Source: Fodinisporobacter ferrooxydans (lineage in GTDB: Bacteria > Bacillota > Bacilli > Tumebacillales > MYW30-H2). From it: DNA of 64,000 bases. The notes under the pieces were generated by a model. It was not told where the DNA came from, made no database searches, and saw only the letters and a program-made list of their open reading frames with translations. The DNA lies in NCBI RefSeq assembly GCF_022818495.1, contig NZ_CP089291.1, positions 1,582,501 to 1,646,500 on the forward strand, in the 5' to 3' direction. The position numbers and the translations under genes are program-made. How positions within the stretch are numbered: position 1 is the stretch's first letter; every line of letters starts with the position of its first letter. Positions 55,410 through 64,000 of the stretch are shown in pieces.

Positions 55410-56306
55410 TTACTTGACGGTTACATCACCCATCATGTAGTCGTTATGCGACATGGCCCATTCCTGGTTTTCGCCATCGCATTTCAATGTGCAATTCCAC
55501 TGGAATTTGCCGGATTTTTGCGGCGTGAATGTTACTTTCGTAATGCTTGGTTCGCCTTTTTTCGTACTGCCGCTGATTTGTGCGTTCACATTCAGGCCAG
55601 GTGCCGTAAATGTATGTTTGCCGTCATCAAAGTTGAAAATCGTCAATTCGACAGGTTCTCCGCTATTGACTGTAAAATTGCCGGGCGTGAATGCGTCATG
55701 CAGCTTTCCGTCAGGGCCGAGCTTGTAACCTGCATTGATGACCATGGATACATGCTGCACTTTTTGATCGGTCACAGTGATTTTCCCTTGCATGTAGCCT
55801 TGGTGTGCCATCGCCCACTGGTTATTCTCACCATCGCACGGGTCTTTGCAAATCCAGTTAAATGTTCCTGTTTTGGTCGGTGTAAACGTTACTGTCGTTA
55901 CACCAGGCTCACCCTTTTTCTTGCTTCCTTGCACTTTAACATCCAGATTCAAATCGCTTGCAGTCAATGTATGTGTACCGTCATCGTAGTTGTAAATCGT
56001 AAGTTTGACCGGCTGGCCGACTGTAACCGTAAAATCGCCGTTGATAAAAGCGTCGTGCAGCTTTCCGTCCGGTCCGAGCTTCATGCCTGGTTCCACCACA
56101 AGATTTACGTTTTGCGGCTGTTGCGCTGCCGTATTGGTGTCAGTGGCGGAAGCTGTCGAATCTTGTTTCGTTTGTGCTGTTGTCTGCTGAGCCGCAGATT
56201 TGGCAGATTGATCGGCAGATGCGGGTGCCGCAGTATTTTGTCCGCAACCTGCAAGTGTTATGGAAGCGACCGTTGCAAAGGCAATTGCTGTCAGCCATTT
56301 TTTCAT
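55410..56306 (-). CDS. Tandem cupredoxin lipoprotein with unusual Cu-like motif
   Basis: A 298-residue lipoprotein: lipobox LAGC, an Ala/Gln/Ser/Thr linker to about residue 70, then two homologous domains of about 110 residues. Each has GPDGKLHDAF, a His after the Y/FDDG turn (THTLTA, KHTFTA) and the late motif C-x3-C-x10-H-x3-M (CKDPC ... AHQGYM; CTLKC ... SHNDYM). This resembles a CuA-type loop with six extra residues before the His. Likely an extracellular copper or electron carrier. ATG 56306 has GGGGGAT upstream. Confidence 0.85.
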   Translation of the reverse strand: MKKWLTAIAFATVASITLAGCGQNTAAPASADQSAKSAAQQTTAQTKQDSTASATDTNTAAQQPQNVNLVVEPGMKLGPDGKLHDAFINGDFTVTVGQPVKLTIYNYDDGTHTLTASDLNLDVKVQGSKKKGEPGVTTVTFTPTKTGTFNWICKDPCDGENNQWAMAHQGYMQGKITVTDQKVQHVSMVINAGYKLGPDGKLHDAFTPGNFTVNSGEPVELTIFNFDDGKHTFTAPGLNVNAQISGSTKKGEPSITKVTFTPQKSGKFQWNCTLKCDGENQEWAMSHNDYMMGDVTVK

Positions 56307-56517
56307 ACATTCCATCCCCCTAAGTACTCTTCGAATTGAGCATGCAGACATGATGGCAAGAGATCATTTGCAATATGGATGTATGCTCAAAAGCAAGATG
56401 TTCGCAATAAATTGGTTACGAGTTTGATTATAGGAGGATGGAAAGATTTGCACATGTTCAGATATAACTAATTTTTTTAGACAAAAAAGACTAGTACATA
56501 TGAAGCATTGCAAAATT

Positions 56518-57654
56518 TTATAGTGTTGTAAACAAACGCAGCAAGAGCGCGATGCGTTGCGGGATGGCGCCAATCACGATATGTTCATGGCTGGCATGTG
56601 CGCCATCGCCTACCGGGCCAAGTCCGTCTAACGTAGGCGTGCCGACAGCCGCCGCAAAATTGCCGTCACTCGTCCCGCCTGCGTTAGCTTCTGTCAATTG
56701 CAGCTCTTCCAATGCCGCCTGCTGTTTTGCATGTGCAAACAATCGTTCAGAATCCGGCGTTCGCTCAAGCGGGAGAATCGAAATTTCTCCGTCAATTTCA
56801 AGAGCGGCACCCTGCAGGACGGGCTGCAAATTTTGCATTTGTGCGGTAATGCGTTCCGCTTCGGATTTTTTGGAAATTCGCACATCCACACAAGCTTCTG
56901 CGAATTCCGGCACTACATTTGTCGCCGTGCCTCCATGAGCCGTTCCGACAGATAATGTGGTTCCTTCCGCATAATCGGTCCAGGATTGAATTTCCAAAAT
57001 GTGGTGTGCCAATTCTTCAAGTGCATTGATTCCCTTGGCGTGATCATTGCCGGCATGTGCAGCTTTGCCATACGCGCGGATGATAAAATCACCACCGCCT
57101 TTTCGACTTGTCTTGGCCGCTCCGTTCGGACCGGTCGGCTCTACTACCAGGACATAATCACTTTTTCTCGCTTCTTCTTCGATCCATCTGCGGGAAGAAG
57201 GACTTCCCACTTCTTCGTCTGTATTCCAAAAAAATACGAGTTTTTTATTCAAAGAAAGGCCATTTTCAACAATTGCCTTGAGGGCGAAGTAACTGAATAC
57301 AATGCCTGCTTTCATGTCGAAAATGCCGGGACCAAACGCTTTCCCGTTTTCAATTTTCCACGGTTCTTTGACAAGCGTGCCGATCTCCTTGACTGTATCA
57401 AAATGGCCGAGAATCATCAGTTGTCGGTCGCCTGATCCGTACTCCATTCGCAGTTGATTGCCATAGCCAGTTTGCGGGATGGCGGCAACTTCACAGCCAA
57501 GTGCGGAAAACTGTCGGGCAATATACGATCCAAGCCGGTCGACCGCCTCTTTTTCATGACTTGGCGATTCAAATTCAACATATCGTTGTAATTCTGACAG
57601 TATAGTGACTCTTTGTTCTTCAAAATAACCTGACCAGCGTTCTGATTGTGTCAT
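56518..57654 (-). CDS. M20-family metallopeptidase, glutamate carboxypeptidase-like
   Basis: A 378-residue cytoplasmic zinc peptidase. Metal and catalytic residues are visible in GHFDTV, GPGIFDMKAG, WNTDEEVGS, VVEPTG and HEHI, and the dimerisation domain holds GKAAHAGNDHAKGINALEELAHH. The sequence is closest in style to carboxypeptidase G2-type enzymes, which release C-terminal glutamate. A sigma-54-like promoter lies 44 bp upstream and the divergent neighbour is a sigma-54 activator, so it probably belongs to the same amino acid module. Confidence 0.9.
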   Translation of the reverse strand: MTQSERWSGYFEEQRVTILSELQRYVEFESPSHEKEAVDRLGSYIARQFSALGCEVAAIPQTGYGNQLRMEYGSGDRQLMILGHFDTVKEIGTLVKEPWKIENGKAFGPGIFDMKAGIVFSYFALKAIVENGLSLNKKLVFFWNTDEEVGSPSSRRWIEEEARKSDYVLVVEPTGPNGAAKTSRKGGGDFIIRAYGKAAHAGNDHAKGINALEELAHHILEIQSWTDYAEGTTLSVGTAHGGTATNVVPEFAEACVDVRISKKSEAERITAQMQNLQPVLQGAALEIDGEISILPLERTPDSERLFAHAKQQAALEELQLTEANAGGTSDGNFAAAVGTPTLDGLGPVGDGAHASHEHIVIGAIPQRIALLLRLFTTL

Positions 57655-57697
57655 TTGTTCCTCCGATTTTCAATAAGTTTCTCTCACCTTGTTTCTA

Positions 57698-57714
57698 TTC
57701 AAGAATCGTGCCAA
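57698..57714 (-). promoter_or_regulatory. Sigma-54-like promoter of the M20 gene
   Basis: Leftward TTGGCACG-ATTC-TTGAA: a perfect -24 box, ten bases between the key dinucleotides, but GA instead of GC at -12. An inverted repeat AATCAATC / GATTGATT at 57748-57784 could bind the activator. Confidence 0.55.
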
Positions 57715-57810
57715 TAAAATTTCAAGGATTCTTTGGTTTACGGATACAATCAATCTTCGTTATATTGGTTAAAAAGGATTGATTTTGGTTTATATGGGTG
57801 ATGATCAGTG

Positions 57811-59907
57811 ATGAAAAGTCATGAACGAAAAACACTTGCTTTGGTTACCGGCACGAAAATGACGCTGCGAGCGCTTTCGCAGCAATTGACCGATATTTTT
57901 TGCGACTCCGATTCGATTGAAATTCATGAATATGCGTTGGACGAATGGATAGGCGACAAGTTGTTCATCACGGCAGACCTGCTGTTGCTATCGACGGAAC
58001 ATTTGCTGGAACAAGCAACCCCTTATCTGGATCCGGCTTGTCCGTTGCTGATAGCAAAACGTGTCACCAATTACCATCATATCGACCAGCTTTTGATGTT
58101 GGAAGAAGGGACGAAAGTATTGCTTGTTAATGACCACAAGGAAACGGCGCTGGAATCGATCGAGTCACTCATGACTCTTGGAGTGGATCATCTTCAATAT
58201 ATTCCGTATTTTCCGCAAGACGACAAGGGACAGGGAATGGAGGATATCGAGGTCGCTGTCACGCCTGGAGAAGTTGTGCTGGTGCCAAAGGGAATTCGGC
58301 AAATCATCGATATCGGGCCCAGATTGCTGGATGTCATTACCATTATGGAAATTTTGACGAGATTTGGGCTGCTGGAAACGCCCAACCGGTTTCTTTCGGA
58401 ACGATATATGAAAAAAATTATTGAACTTGGCAAAGAGATGGCAGATGCAACAAAACGGGTCACGATGCTAAACAGGCATGTACAACAAGTATTGGACGGG
58501 GTAAATGAAGGGATTCTCGCTGTAAACCAACAGGGGAAAATTACGATCTTTAATGAAATTCTTGAACAAATATCCCGCGTACCTGCACTTAGGGCCATCG
58601 GGAAGCCGCTACACCAAGTGATAACGATTCCCGAACTGATTCAATTTTTGACGGATTTGCCTGACGAAGAAACTCGTTTGTTTCAAGTGGAGGGCAAATC
58701 GGTCGTCGTTACACGGCTGCCCCAGGAAGATGGATTTATTGCAACATTCCAGAATTTGAAAGACATTTCCAAAAGCGAACAACAGTGGCGAAAAACCATG
58801 TTGAATAAAGGGTATATAGCAAAACACACATTTCACCATATTGTCGGGAAAAGTGACGCGATTCAAAACGTCAAACAAATCGCAAAAAAGTTGGCGCGGA
58901 CAGACCTTACCGTACTGATCGAAGGGGAAAGCGGAACAGGGAAAGAGCTGTTCGCAAGTGCGATTCATAACGAATCAGAACGAAAAAAATGTCCTTTTCT
59001 GGCGGTGAATTTTAGTGCTTTATCAGAGGATCTTGTGGAAAGCGAACTGTTTGGTTACGAAGAAGGAGCGTTTACCGGAGCAAAAAAAGGCGGGAAGGCA
59101 GGGCTTTTCGAATTGGCGGAGGGTGGAACGATTTTTCTTGATGAAATAGGGGATATCTCTGTAAAAATCCAGGCGCGTTTGTTGCGCGTGCTGCAAGAGA
59201 AAGAAGTCATGCGAGTGGGAGGAAACAAAATCACGCCGGTCGATGTTCGTGTCATCGCTGCCACCAACAAAAATCTGTTGGCGATGATACAAGAAGGACG
59301 ATTTCGAGAAGATTTGTATCATCGTTTAAAAGTGTTGTCGCTAAAGTTGCCGCCATTGCGCATGCGAACTTCGGATATACCGATTCTTGCAAGTCATTTT
59401 CTGCGACAAAGCTCGATTCGAAACATTGCAATCACACCAGAGGTGATGGGAAAATTATGTGAATGTTCATGGTTTGGAAATGTCAGGGAGTTGAAGAATG
59501 CCATCGAGTATATGTTGGCAGTATCGGAAGGGGATGAACTGAGACTAGAGGATCTCCCGGATTCGTTGCATGACTCAAATTCCTTACAGGATCCATTCGA
59601 AATCCAACAGGACGATTTTGCCTCCCTGGATCCCGTTTGGCAAGAATTCGCCCAACTTGGGGACCAGGAGATATATCTCGCGCTTTTGACAGCCATAGAA
59701 ACTTTGAAAAAGCGGGGGTTAAGCGCCGGACGGCGCACGCTTTCGGTGTTTTTGGCTTCCCGGCACTTGCAGCTAAGCGAGCAGCAAATTCGCAATAAAT
59801 TAGATGTACTTGAAAAACATGGGTATATTTTGAAAACAAAAGGACGTTCCGGCGCTTCCATTTCCGCAAAAGGACAAAGGATTCTTTGGCAAAATGGGTT
59901 GAAATAG
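57811..59907 (+). CDS. Sigma-54-dependent activator with winged-helix C-terminus
   Basis: A 698-residue activator. Residues 1-200 form a ligand or PrpR_N-like sensor region that I cannot name surely. A PAS-like domain follows (about 215-330), then AAA+ (Walker A EGESGTGKE, sigma-54 loop GAFTGAKKGG, Walker B GGTIFLDEIGD). The C-terminus is not a Fis helix but a winged-helix-like segment (LSEQQIRNKLDVLEKHGYI then KGRSGASIS). It sits between two sigma-54-type promoters and likely activates both the M20 gene and the ABC transporter. GTG 57808 is an alternative start. Confidence 0.88.
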   Translation: MKSHERKTLALVTGTKMTLRALSQQLTDIFCDSDSIEIHEYALDEWIGDKLFITADLLLLSTEHLLEQATPYLDPACPLLIAKRVTNYHHIDQLLMLEEGTKVLLVNDHKETALESIESLMTLGVDHLQYIPYFPQDDKGQGMEDIEVAVTPGEVVLVPKGIRQIIDIGPRLLDVITIMEILTRFGLLETPNRFLSERYMKKIIELGKEMADATKRVTMLNRHVQQVLDGVNEGILAVNQQGKITIFNEILEQISRVPALRAIGKPLHQVITIPELIQFLTDLPDEETRLFQVEGKSVVVTRLPQEDGFIATFQNLKDISKSEQQWRKTMLNKGYIAKHTFHHIVGKSDAIQNVKQIAKKLARTDLTVLIEGESGTGKELFASAIHNESERKKCPFLAVNFSALSEDLVESELFGYEEGAFTGAKKGGKAGLFELAEGGTIFLDEIGDISVKIQARLLRVLQEKEVMRVGGNKITPVDVRVIAATNKNLLAMIQEGRFREDLYHRLKVLSLKLPPLRMRTSDIPILASHFLRQSSIRNIAITPEVMGKLCECSWFGNVRELKNAIEYMLAVSEGDELRLEDLPDSLHDSNSLQDPFEIQQDDFASLDPVWQEFAQLGDQEIYLALLTAIETLKKRGLSAGRRTLSVFLASRHLQLSEQQIRNKLDVLEKHGYILKTKGRSGASISAKGQRILWQNGLK

Positions 59908-59957
59908 GTTTTTAAGATCGGTTGATTAGGTTGAAATAGGCGGAATTGATACTGCGG

Positions 59958-60022
59958 ATTCCAACAAACGCTCCGCTATTCCAACAGAATGGGACATTTT
60001 AGCGATTGGCATACAATTTGCA
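59958..60022 (+). promoter_or_regulatory. Sigma-54 promoter and activator sites of the ABC operon
   Basis: TTGGCATACAATTTGCA with TGGCAT at 60007-60012 and TTGCA at 60018-60022; ten bases separate GG and GC, the exact -24/-12 layout. Upstream, ATTCCAACA occurs at 59958-59966 and 59978-59986 (20-bp phase), and GCGGA/TCCGC forms an inverted repeat around the first copy; these are candidate activator sites. Confidence 0.8.
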
Positions 60023-60087
60023 TGATATAGAATGACAAATGCAAACAAGAAATATTGTGCAGATATTTTTAAGAGGGGGCTTCATTT

Positions 60088-60912
60088 ATGAAACGGGTAA
60101 ACATATTGGCAACGTTGGCAATTACCAGCCTTTTCGCTACGTCCATCCTGGCCGGATGCGGCAGTTCCGGCAGCGCGGGGAATGATCAGGGGAAACCCCA
60201 ATTATCCAATTCCGGTTCGGCGGCAGCATCGAAGCCGCATTTGATCATGGCGACTTCTGCCGATTATCCACCGTATGAATTTCATGATTTGAAAAACAAC
60301 AACAAGATTTCCGGATTCGACATCGATATTGCCAATGCAATCGCCAAACAATTGAATTTTGATTTTGAAATCAAAGATATGGATTTTAATGGATTGATTC
60401 CGGCATTGCAAGCAAAGCGGGCGGATTTTGTCATGGCTGGCATGACGCCAAAGCCGGAGCGTTTGAAAAATGCAGATTTTTCAATTATTTATTATGAAGC
60501 AAAGAACACAATTGTTGCCAGAAAGGACAGCAACATTACAAAGCCGGAAGATTTGGCTGGAAAGAAAGTCGGCGTACAGCTCGGCTCCATTCAGGAAGGG
60601 GATGCCAAGGACCTTGCCAAAAAGGAAAAAGGAATGCAAGTGGTCCCTTTGAACAAAGTGCCTGACATTATTCAAGAGCTAAAATCCAACCGAATTGACG
60701 CGGCTATTATTGAGGATACGGTAGCAAAGGGCTATACAGACGCAAACAAGGATTTGATGTTTACAACTATTCCCACTACCGGGCCAAGTGGTTCTGCTGT
60801 AGCCTTTCCAAAGGGCTCCAAGTGGGTGGATAAATTTAATAGTGTATTGAAGAAAATGAAAGCAGATGGAGAAATTGATGCACTGGTTAAAAAATGGTTT
60901 GAAAAAAAATAA
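60088..60912 (+). CDS. Polar amino acid ABC transporter, substrate-binding lipoprotein
   Basis: 274 residues with lipobox LAGC and an SBP family 3 domain: SADYPPYEF, GFDIDIANAIAKQL, DFVMAGMTPKPER and VGVQLGS. This group binds glutamine, arginine or other polar amino acids. AGAGGGGG precedes the ATG. First gene of the sigma-54-driven operon. Confidence 0.94.
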   Translation: MKRVNILATLAITSLFATSILAGCGSSGSAGNDQGKPQLSNSGSAAASKPHLIMATSADYPPYEFHDLKNNNKISGFDIDIANAIAKQLNFDFEIKDMDFNGLIPALQAKRADFVMAGMTPKPERLKNADFSIIYYEAKNTIVARKDSNITKPEDLAGKKVGVQLGSIQEGDAKDLAKKEKGMQVVPLNKVPDIIQELKSNRIDAAIIEDTVAKGYTDANKDLMFTTIPTTGPSGSAVAFPKGSKWVDKFNSVLKKMKADGEIDALVKKWFEKK

Positions 60913-60927
60913 CACATTGAAAGGTGT

Positions 60928-61596
60928 TTGAGAGACGTGCATCTGGATTTCAGTCAAATTGTGCCTGCCATCCCGTATATGCTGCGTGGGGTATTGGTCA
61001 CACTGGAATTTACGCTTGCTTCGGCAGTTGTCGGATTCCTTTGGGGCACATTATTATCGTTAATTAAAATAGCTCGTTATCGGCCTTTGCAATGGTTTGG
61101 TATTGCCTATACATCGGTGTTTCGCGGAACGCCTTTGATTGTGCAATTAACTTTGATTTATTTTGCCATTCCCCAGCTGACGGGATTTGATATTTCTCAA
61201 TTTCAGGCGGGTGTCTTGACGTTCGGACTGAATTCGGCCGCCTATATTTCCGAGACGATTCGCGGCGGTATTTTGGCTGTGGATAAAGGTCAAAGGGAAG
61301 CGGCTTTGTCCCTCGGCGTTCCGTACAAGCGCATGATGCTGGATATTATTTTGCCGCAAGCGGTCAAAAACATCCTGCCGGCATTGGTTAATGAAAGCAT
61401 TGCGTTATTGAAAGATTCGGCGCTGATTTCCACGATCGGCGGAGCGGATCTCTTGCGCCGGGCTACCATAGTAGGTGCAGACACGTTCAAATATTTTGAG
61501 CCATTAATCATTGTCGCGTTTACCTACTATCTCTTGGTCATGCTGTTGACATGGGCGGCCCGTGGCTTGGAAAGGAGGATCCGGCGCAGTGATTAA
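60928..61596 (+). CDS. Polar amino acid ABC transporter permease
   Basis: 222 residues, about five helices, with the EAA loop (QREAALSLGVPYKRMMLDIILPQA) that docks to the ATPase. A HisM/GlnP-type permease. The start is TTG 60928 or GTG 60937 (AAAGGTG upstream). It overlaps the ATPase gene. Confidence 0.93.
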   Translation: MRDVHLDFSQIVPAIPYMLRGVLVTLEFTLASAVVGFLWGTLLSLIKIARYRPLQWFGIAYTSVFRGTPLIVQLTLIYFAIPQLTGFDISQFQAGVLTFGLNSAAYISETIRGGILAVDKGQREAALSLGVPYKRMMLDIILPQAVKNILPALVNESIALLKDSALISTIGGADLLRRATIVGADTFKYFEPLIIVAFTYYLLVMLLTWAARGLERRIRRSD

Positions 61597-62311
61597 AGTA
61601 GAAAAGCTGTATAAATCATTTGGGCAGCTTGACGTCCTGAAAGATATTTCGACGGAGATTCACAAAGGGGATGTTGTCGCAATCATAGGTCCCTCCGGTT
61701 CCGGAAAATCTACTTTGTTGCGATGCATGAATTTATTGGAAGAGCCGACGAAAGGCCATGTATTTATCAATGGGATCGATATTACGGATCCGAAAACGGA
61801 TATCATGAAAATTCGACAAAACATCGGCATGGTATTTCAACACTTTCATTTGTTTCCACATATGACCGTACTTGAAAATCTGACATATGCACCGATGAAA
61901 GTGAAAAACATAGGGAAAGAAGCAGCTTCACAAAAAGCTTTTGAGCTATTGTCACGAGTCGGATTAAAAGACAAGGCGGACGTATATCCGTCAAAATTAT
62001 CCGGCGGACAGAAACAGCGTGTCGCAATCGCCAGATCCCTGGCCATGGAGCCGGAAATTATGCTGTTTGATGAGCCGACATCCGCTCTTGATCCGGAAAT
62101 GGTCAAGGAAGTGCTGGAAGTTATCAAATTGCTGGCCCACACAGGTATCACGATGGCGATCGTTACACACGAGATGGGGTTCGCGAGAGAAGTTGCCGAT
62201 CGGATTTGTTTTCTGGAAGACGGAACATTATTGGAAGATTCACCGCCAAAAGAATTTTTCAGTGCACCGAAAAGCGAACGTGCCAGACAATTTTTGGACA
62301 AAATGTTGTAG
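61589..62311 (+). CDS. Polar amino acid ABC transporter ATPase
   Basis: 240 residues: Walker A GPSGSGKST, Q-loop VFQHFHLFPHMT, signature LSGGQKQR, Walker B ILMLFDEPTSALDPE-type (MLFDEPTSALD) and H-loop VTHEM. This is a GlnQ/HisP-type protein. GTG 61589 follows AAAGGAGG; the longer frame lies inside the permease gene. Confidence 0.94.
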   Translation: MIKVEKLYKSFGQLDVLKDISTEIHKGDVVAIIGPSGSGKSTLLRCMNLLEEPTKGHVFINGIDITDPKTDIMKIRQNIGMVFQHFHLFPHMTVLENLTYAPMKVKNIGKEAASQKAFELLSRVGLKDKADVYPSKLSGGQKQRVAIARSLAMEPEIMLFDEPTSALDPEMVKEVLEVIKLLAHTGITMAIVTHEMGFAREVADRICFLEDGTLLEDSPPKEFFSAPKSERARQFLDKML

Positions 62312-62524
62312 CGGGAGTTTGCAGGCTGCGAATACAAATTCGATGACGTTCCGACAGTGTGTATAATCGATTGAATTTTGAAGAATAGGGTTTATACGCT
62401 TGCATATCCGCTTCAGGCATGGGAATATAATATCAACTTCATCCAACATATGGAGAAGAATGCATGGGAACGTTTTTGATTGGATAGCCAAGAAAACGTT
62501 TCTTCTTTTTTGGAGGAGACATTT

Positions 62525-63247
62525 GTGGAGGAAGTTATTCGCTTCAGCAAAGTTGCCAAGTATATTCAAACGCCAATTGGCAGGCAAGCCATACTGAATG
62601 AAGTTTCGGGAAGTGTGCCAAAAGGTGTCATTCTCACTTTGATCGGACCGTCGGGAGCGGGGAAAAGCACGTTGTTATCCCTTTGCAATTTGCTCGCGAC
62701 GCCGGATGAAGGTCATGTATATGTAGATGGCAAGGAAGTACGGAGTTGGCCAATCACCGAGCTTAGGCGGTCGGTCGGTTATGTCATGCAGACGCCGACA
62801 ATGCTTCCCGGCACTGTCATGAATAATCTGGCGATCGCCGCGCAGTTGCATGGAAAAACATTGGAGAACCCAGGGCATTTTCTCGATATGGTGGGGTTGG
62901 ATGAGGAGCTTTTAAGCAAATCCGCGCAAGATTTATCAGGCGGACAAAAACAACGAGTGGCGCTTGCACGTACGCTTGTCAATCATCCTTCGATCTTGTT
63001 GTTGGATGAAGTGACATCTGCTTTAGACCCTGGTTCTACAAGGGAGATTGAAGATCTTTTGCTGGGATTGCAAAAAAATACGAGTACAACCATTCTGTGG
63101 ATCACACATGATTTGCAACAAGCAAGACGTGTAGGAGATTATACATGGTTGTTGGCCAATGGCCAAGTCATTGAAGCGGATGAAACGGAGCGCTTTTTTT
63201 CAAAGCCGAAAGAACAACTGAGCCAGCAGTTTTTAACTGGCGTATAA
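62525..63247 (+). CDS. fetA: FetA-like ABC ATPase
   Basis: A 240-residue ATPase with Walker A GPSGAGKST, signature LSGGQKQR, Walker B LLLDEVTSALDP and H-loop ITHDL. It pairs with the downstream UPF0014/FetB-type permease, an arrangement known as FetAB (YbbLM), linked to metal or iron export and oxidative stress in E. coli. GTG 62525 has GGAGGAG at 62512-62518, so the frame from 62480 is not needed. Confidence 0.85.
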   Translation: MEEVIRFSKVAKYIQTPIGRQAILNEVSGSVPKGVILTLIGPSGAGKSTLLSLCNLLATPDEGHVYVDGKEVRSWPITELRRSVGYVMQTPTMLPGTVMNNLAIAAQLHGKTLENPGHFLDMVGLDEELLSKSAQDLSGGQKQRVALARTLVNHPSILLLDEVTSALDPGSTREIEDLLLGLQKNTSTTILWITHDLQQARRVGDYTWLLANGQVIEADETERFFSKPKEQLSQQFLTGV

Positions 63248-63265
63248 CAAAGGCAGGTGACCTGT

Positions 63266-64000
63266 TTGAGTATTGCTGCGCTTGCTTTGACATTGGTTTT
63301 TGTTTTGGTTGCGTTACTCCTGTCCCTTTGGCAAAAGTTTGGCATGGAAAAGGATATACTGATCGCGACGGTACGTTCCAGCGTTCAATTGATTGTTGTC
63401 GGATATCTGCTGAAATTTGTTTTCTCCTTGCAAAGTCCTTTGTATATTCTGCTTATGATTTTGATTATGATTCTGGTTGCTGCCCACAATGTCAAGAAAA
63501 AGACCGCCAAACGGTGGACGCTGTTTCTCAAGATCGTTGCAGCCCTAACCGTTACTGAATGTATTACACAAGGATTTTTGTTAGTGACGGGAATTGTTCC
63601 GGAGAAAGCGCAGTATATCATCCCGATCAGTGGGATGATCATTGGCAACAGCATGGTTGTATCAAGCCTTCTTTTAAATCGAATGCGTGCTGATGTAAAG
63701 GCGCGAACACAGGAAATTCTCGTCGTGCTCTGCTTGGGGGGAACAGCCAAACAAGCGATTTTCCCGATTCTTAAACAATCGATCCGTGCCAGTATGATCC
63801 CGACGATTGATAGTACAAAAACGATTGGACTCGTACAGTTGCCTGGCATGATGACTGGACAAATCATTGCCGGAGCAGATCCCATTCAGGCCGTTCGCTA
63901 TCAAATCTTGATTGTTTTTACGCTGATGGCTTCTGCTGCCATGACAAGTTTTGTGCTGGGGTTCCTGGCGTATACGAATTTTTTTAATCAGTATCAACAA
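63266..64000 (+). CDS. fetB: FetB-like (UPF0014) ABC permease, cut by right edge
   Basis: The frame is open from TTG 63266 to the window end (245 codons, no stop). Helix-rich: LALTLVFVLVALLLSLW, SVQLIVVGYLLKFVF, LYILLMILIMILVAAHN. GMIIGNSMVVSSLLLNRM and LVQLPGMMTGQIIAGADP are typical of the UPF0014/FetB family. It starts 18 bp after fetA with AGGTGA upstream, so the two are co-transcribed. Confidence 0.88.
   Translation, partial: MSIAALALTLVFVLVALLLSLWQKFGMEKDILIATVRSSVQLIVVGYLLKFVFSLQSPLYILLMILIMILVAAHNVKKKTAKRWTLFLKIVAALTVTECITQGFLLVTGIVPEKAQYIIPISGMIIGNSMVVSSLLLNRMRADVKARTQEILVVLCLGGTAKQAIFPILKQSIRASMIPTIDSTKTIGLVQLPGMMTGQIIAGADPIQAVRYQILIVFTLMASAAMTSFVLGFLAYTNFFNQYQQ

Noticed and set aside
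55407-56339. 310-codon plus-strand frame opposite the cupredoxin lipoprotein
   Set aside because: Its mirror frame has a lipobox, repeated domains and a ribosome binding site; this one has none.

Overview
The window is low-to-moderate GC DNA from a Gram-positive, aerobic-to-denitrifying member of the Bacilli. The evidence is Gram-positive-type AAGGAGG ribosome binding sites, lipoprotein (LxGC) forms of cytochrome c and cupredoxins, 16S ending in a Bacillus-type CACCTCCTTTCT, spore-former-type sigma-54 (SigL/RocR) regulators, and NreBC-type oxygen sensing. An Alicyclobacillaceae-like lineage is plausible, but the genus cannot be fixed from the sequence alone.

Layout. (1) 1-6011: 3' part of nosZ, then nosB-nosD-nosF-nosY, a YtkA-like lipoprotein and a monohaem cytochrome c lipoprotein: nitrous oxide respiration. 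(2) 6347-15993: narK, narGHJI, a GAF protein that may be NreA-like, and a radical SAM/SPASM protein. (3) 16003-21305: a RocR-like sigma-54 activator, an NreB/NreC oxygen-sensing two-component system with the exact CX2CX11CX2C cluster spacing, moeA and mobB for the molybdenum cofactor. (4) 21306-28480: rRNA operon 1 with an unusual order (16S-23S-five tRNAs-5S-tRNAs-SRP RNA), two decayed tRNAs and a MITE insertion. (5) 28500-38425: chemotaxis transducer, orphan PAS fragment, a second NarL-type regulator/cysteine-rich PAS kinase pair, a DHp-like membrane protein whose phospho-acceptor His position is Asn, a ba3-type oxidase (IIa-II-I), an AcuB-like protein, a universal stress protein and a Lin0512-family protein. 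(6) 38752-42372: a natural PduL-AckA fusion, a small barrel protein and an aminotransferase. (7) 42373-48598: rRNA operon 2. (8) 48796-64000: zwf-kynB, NhaC antiporter, membrane-fused spermidine synthase-like protein, UPF0173 hydrolase, a tandem cupredoxin lipoprotein, and a sigma-54-controlled module (M20 peptidase, activator, polar amino acid ABC transporter) followed by a FetAB-like pair cut by the right edge.

How it works together. Nitrate enters by NarK and is reduced by the Moco enzyme NarGHI; nitrous oxide is reduced by NosZ; oxygen is reduced by a ba3 oxidase. No nir or nor genes are present, so the window links only the first and last denitrification steps. Two different operator types recur in front of these genes. 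One is a 16-bp 7-2-7 inverted heptamer (TAGTYNNNNTGNACTA), found six times and often about 29-31 bp from a -10-like hexamer. The other is a GC-rich palindrome (GGGRAGTCCCC) before narK and narG with TAGAAT about 32 bp downstream. Together with two NarL/NreC-type response regulators in the window, they suggest an oxygen/nitrate regulon that also covers a chemoreceptor, the terminal oxidase and perhaps a small RNA.

Two kinds of small dispersed repeats are present: a 157-bp MITE with TNNNAG target duplications, and a roughly 120-bp hairpin element confined here to rRNA spacers.
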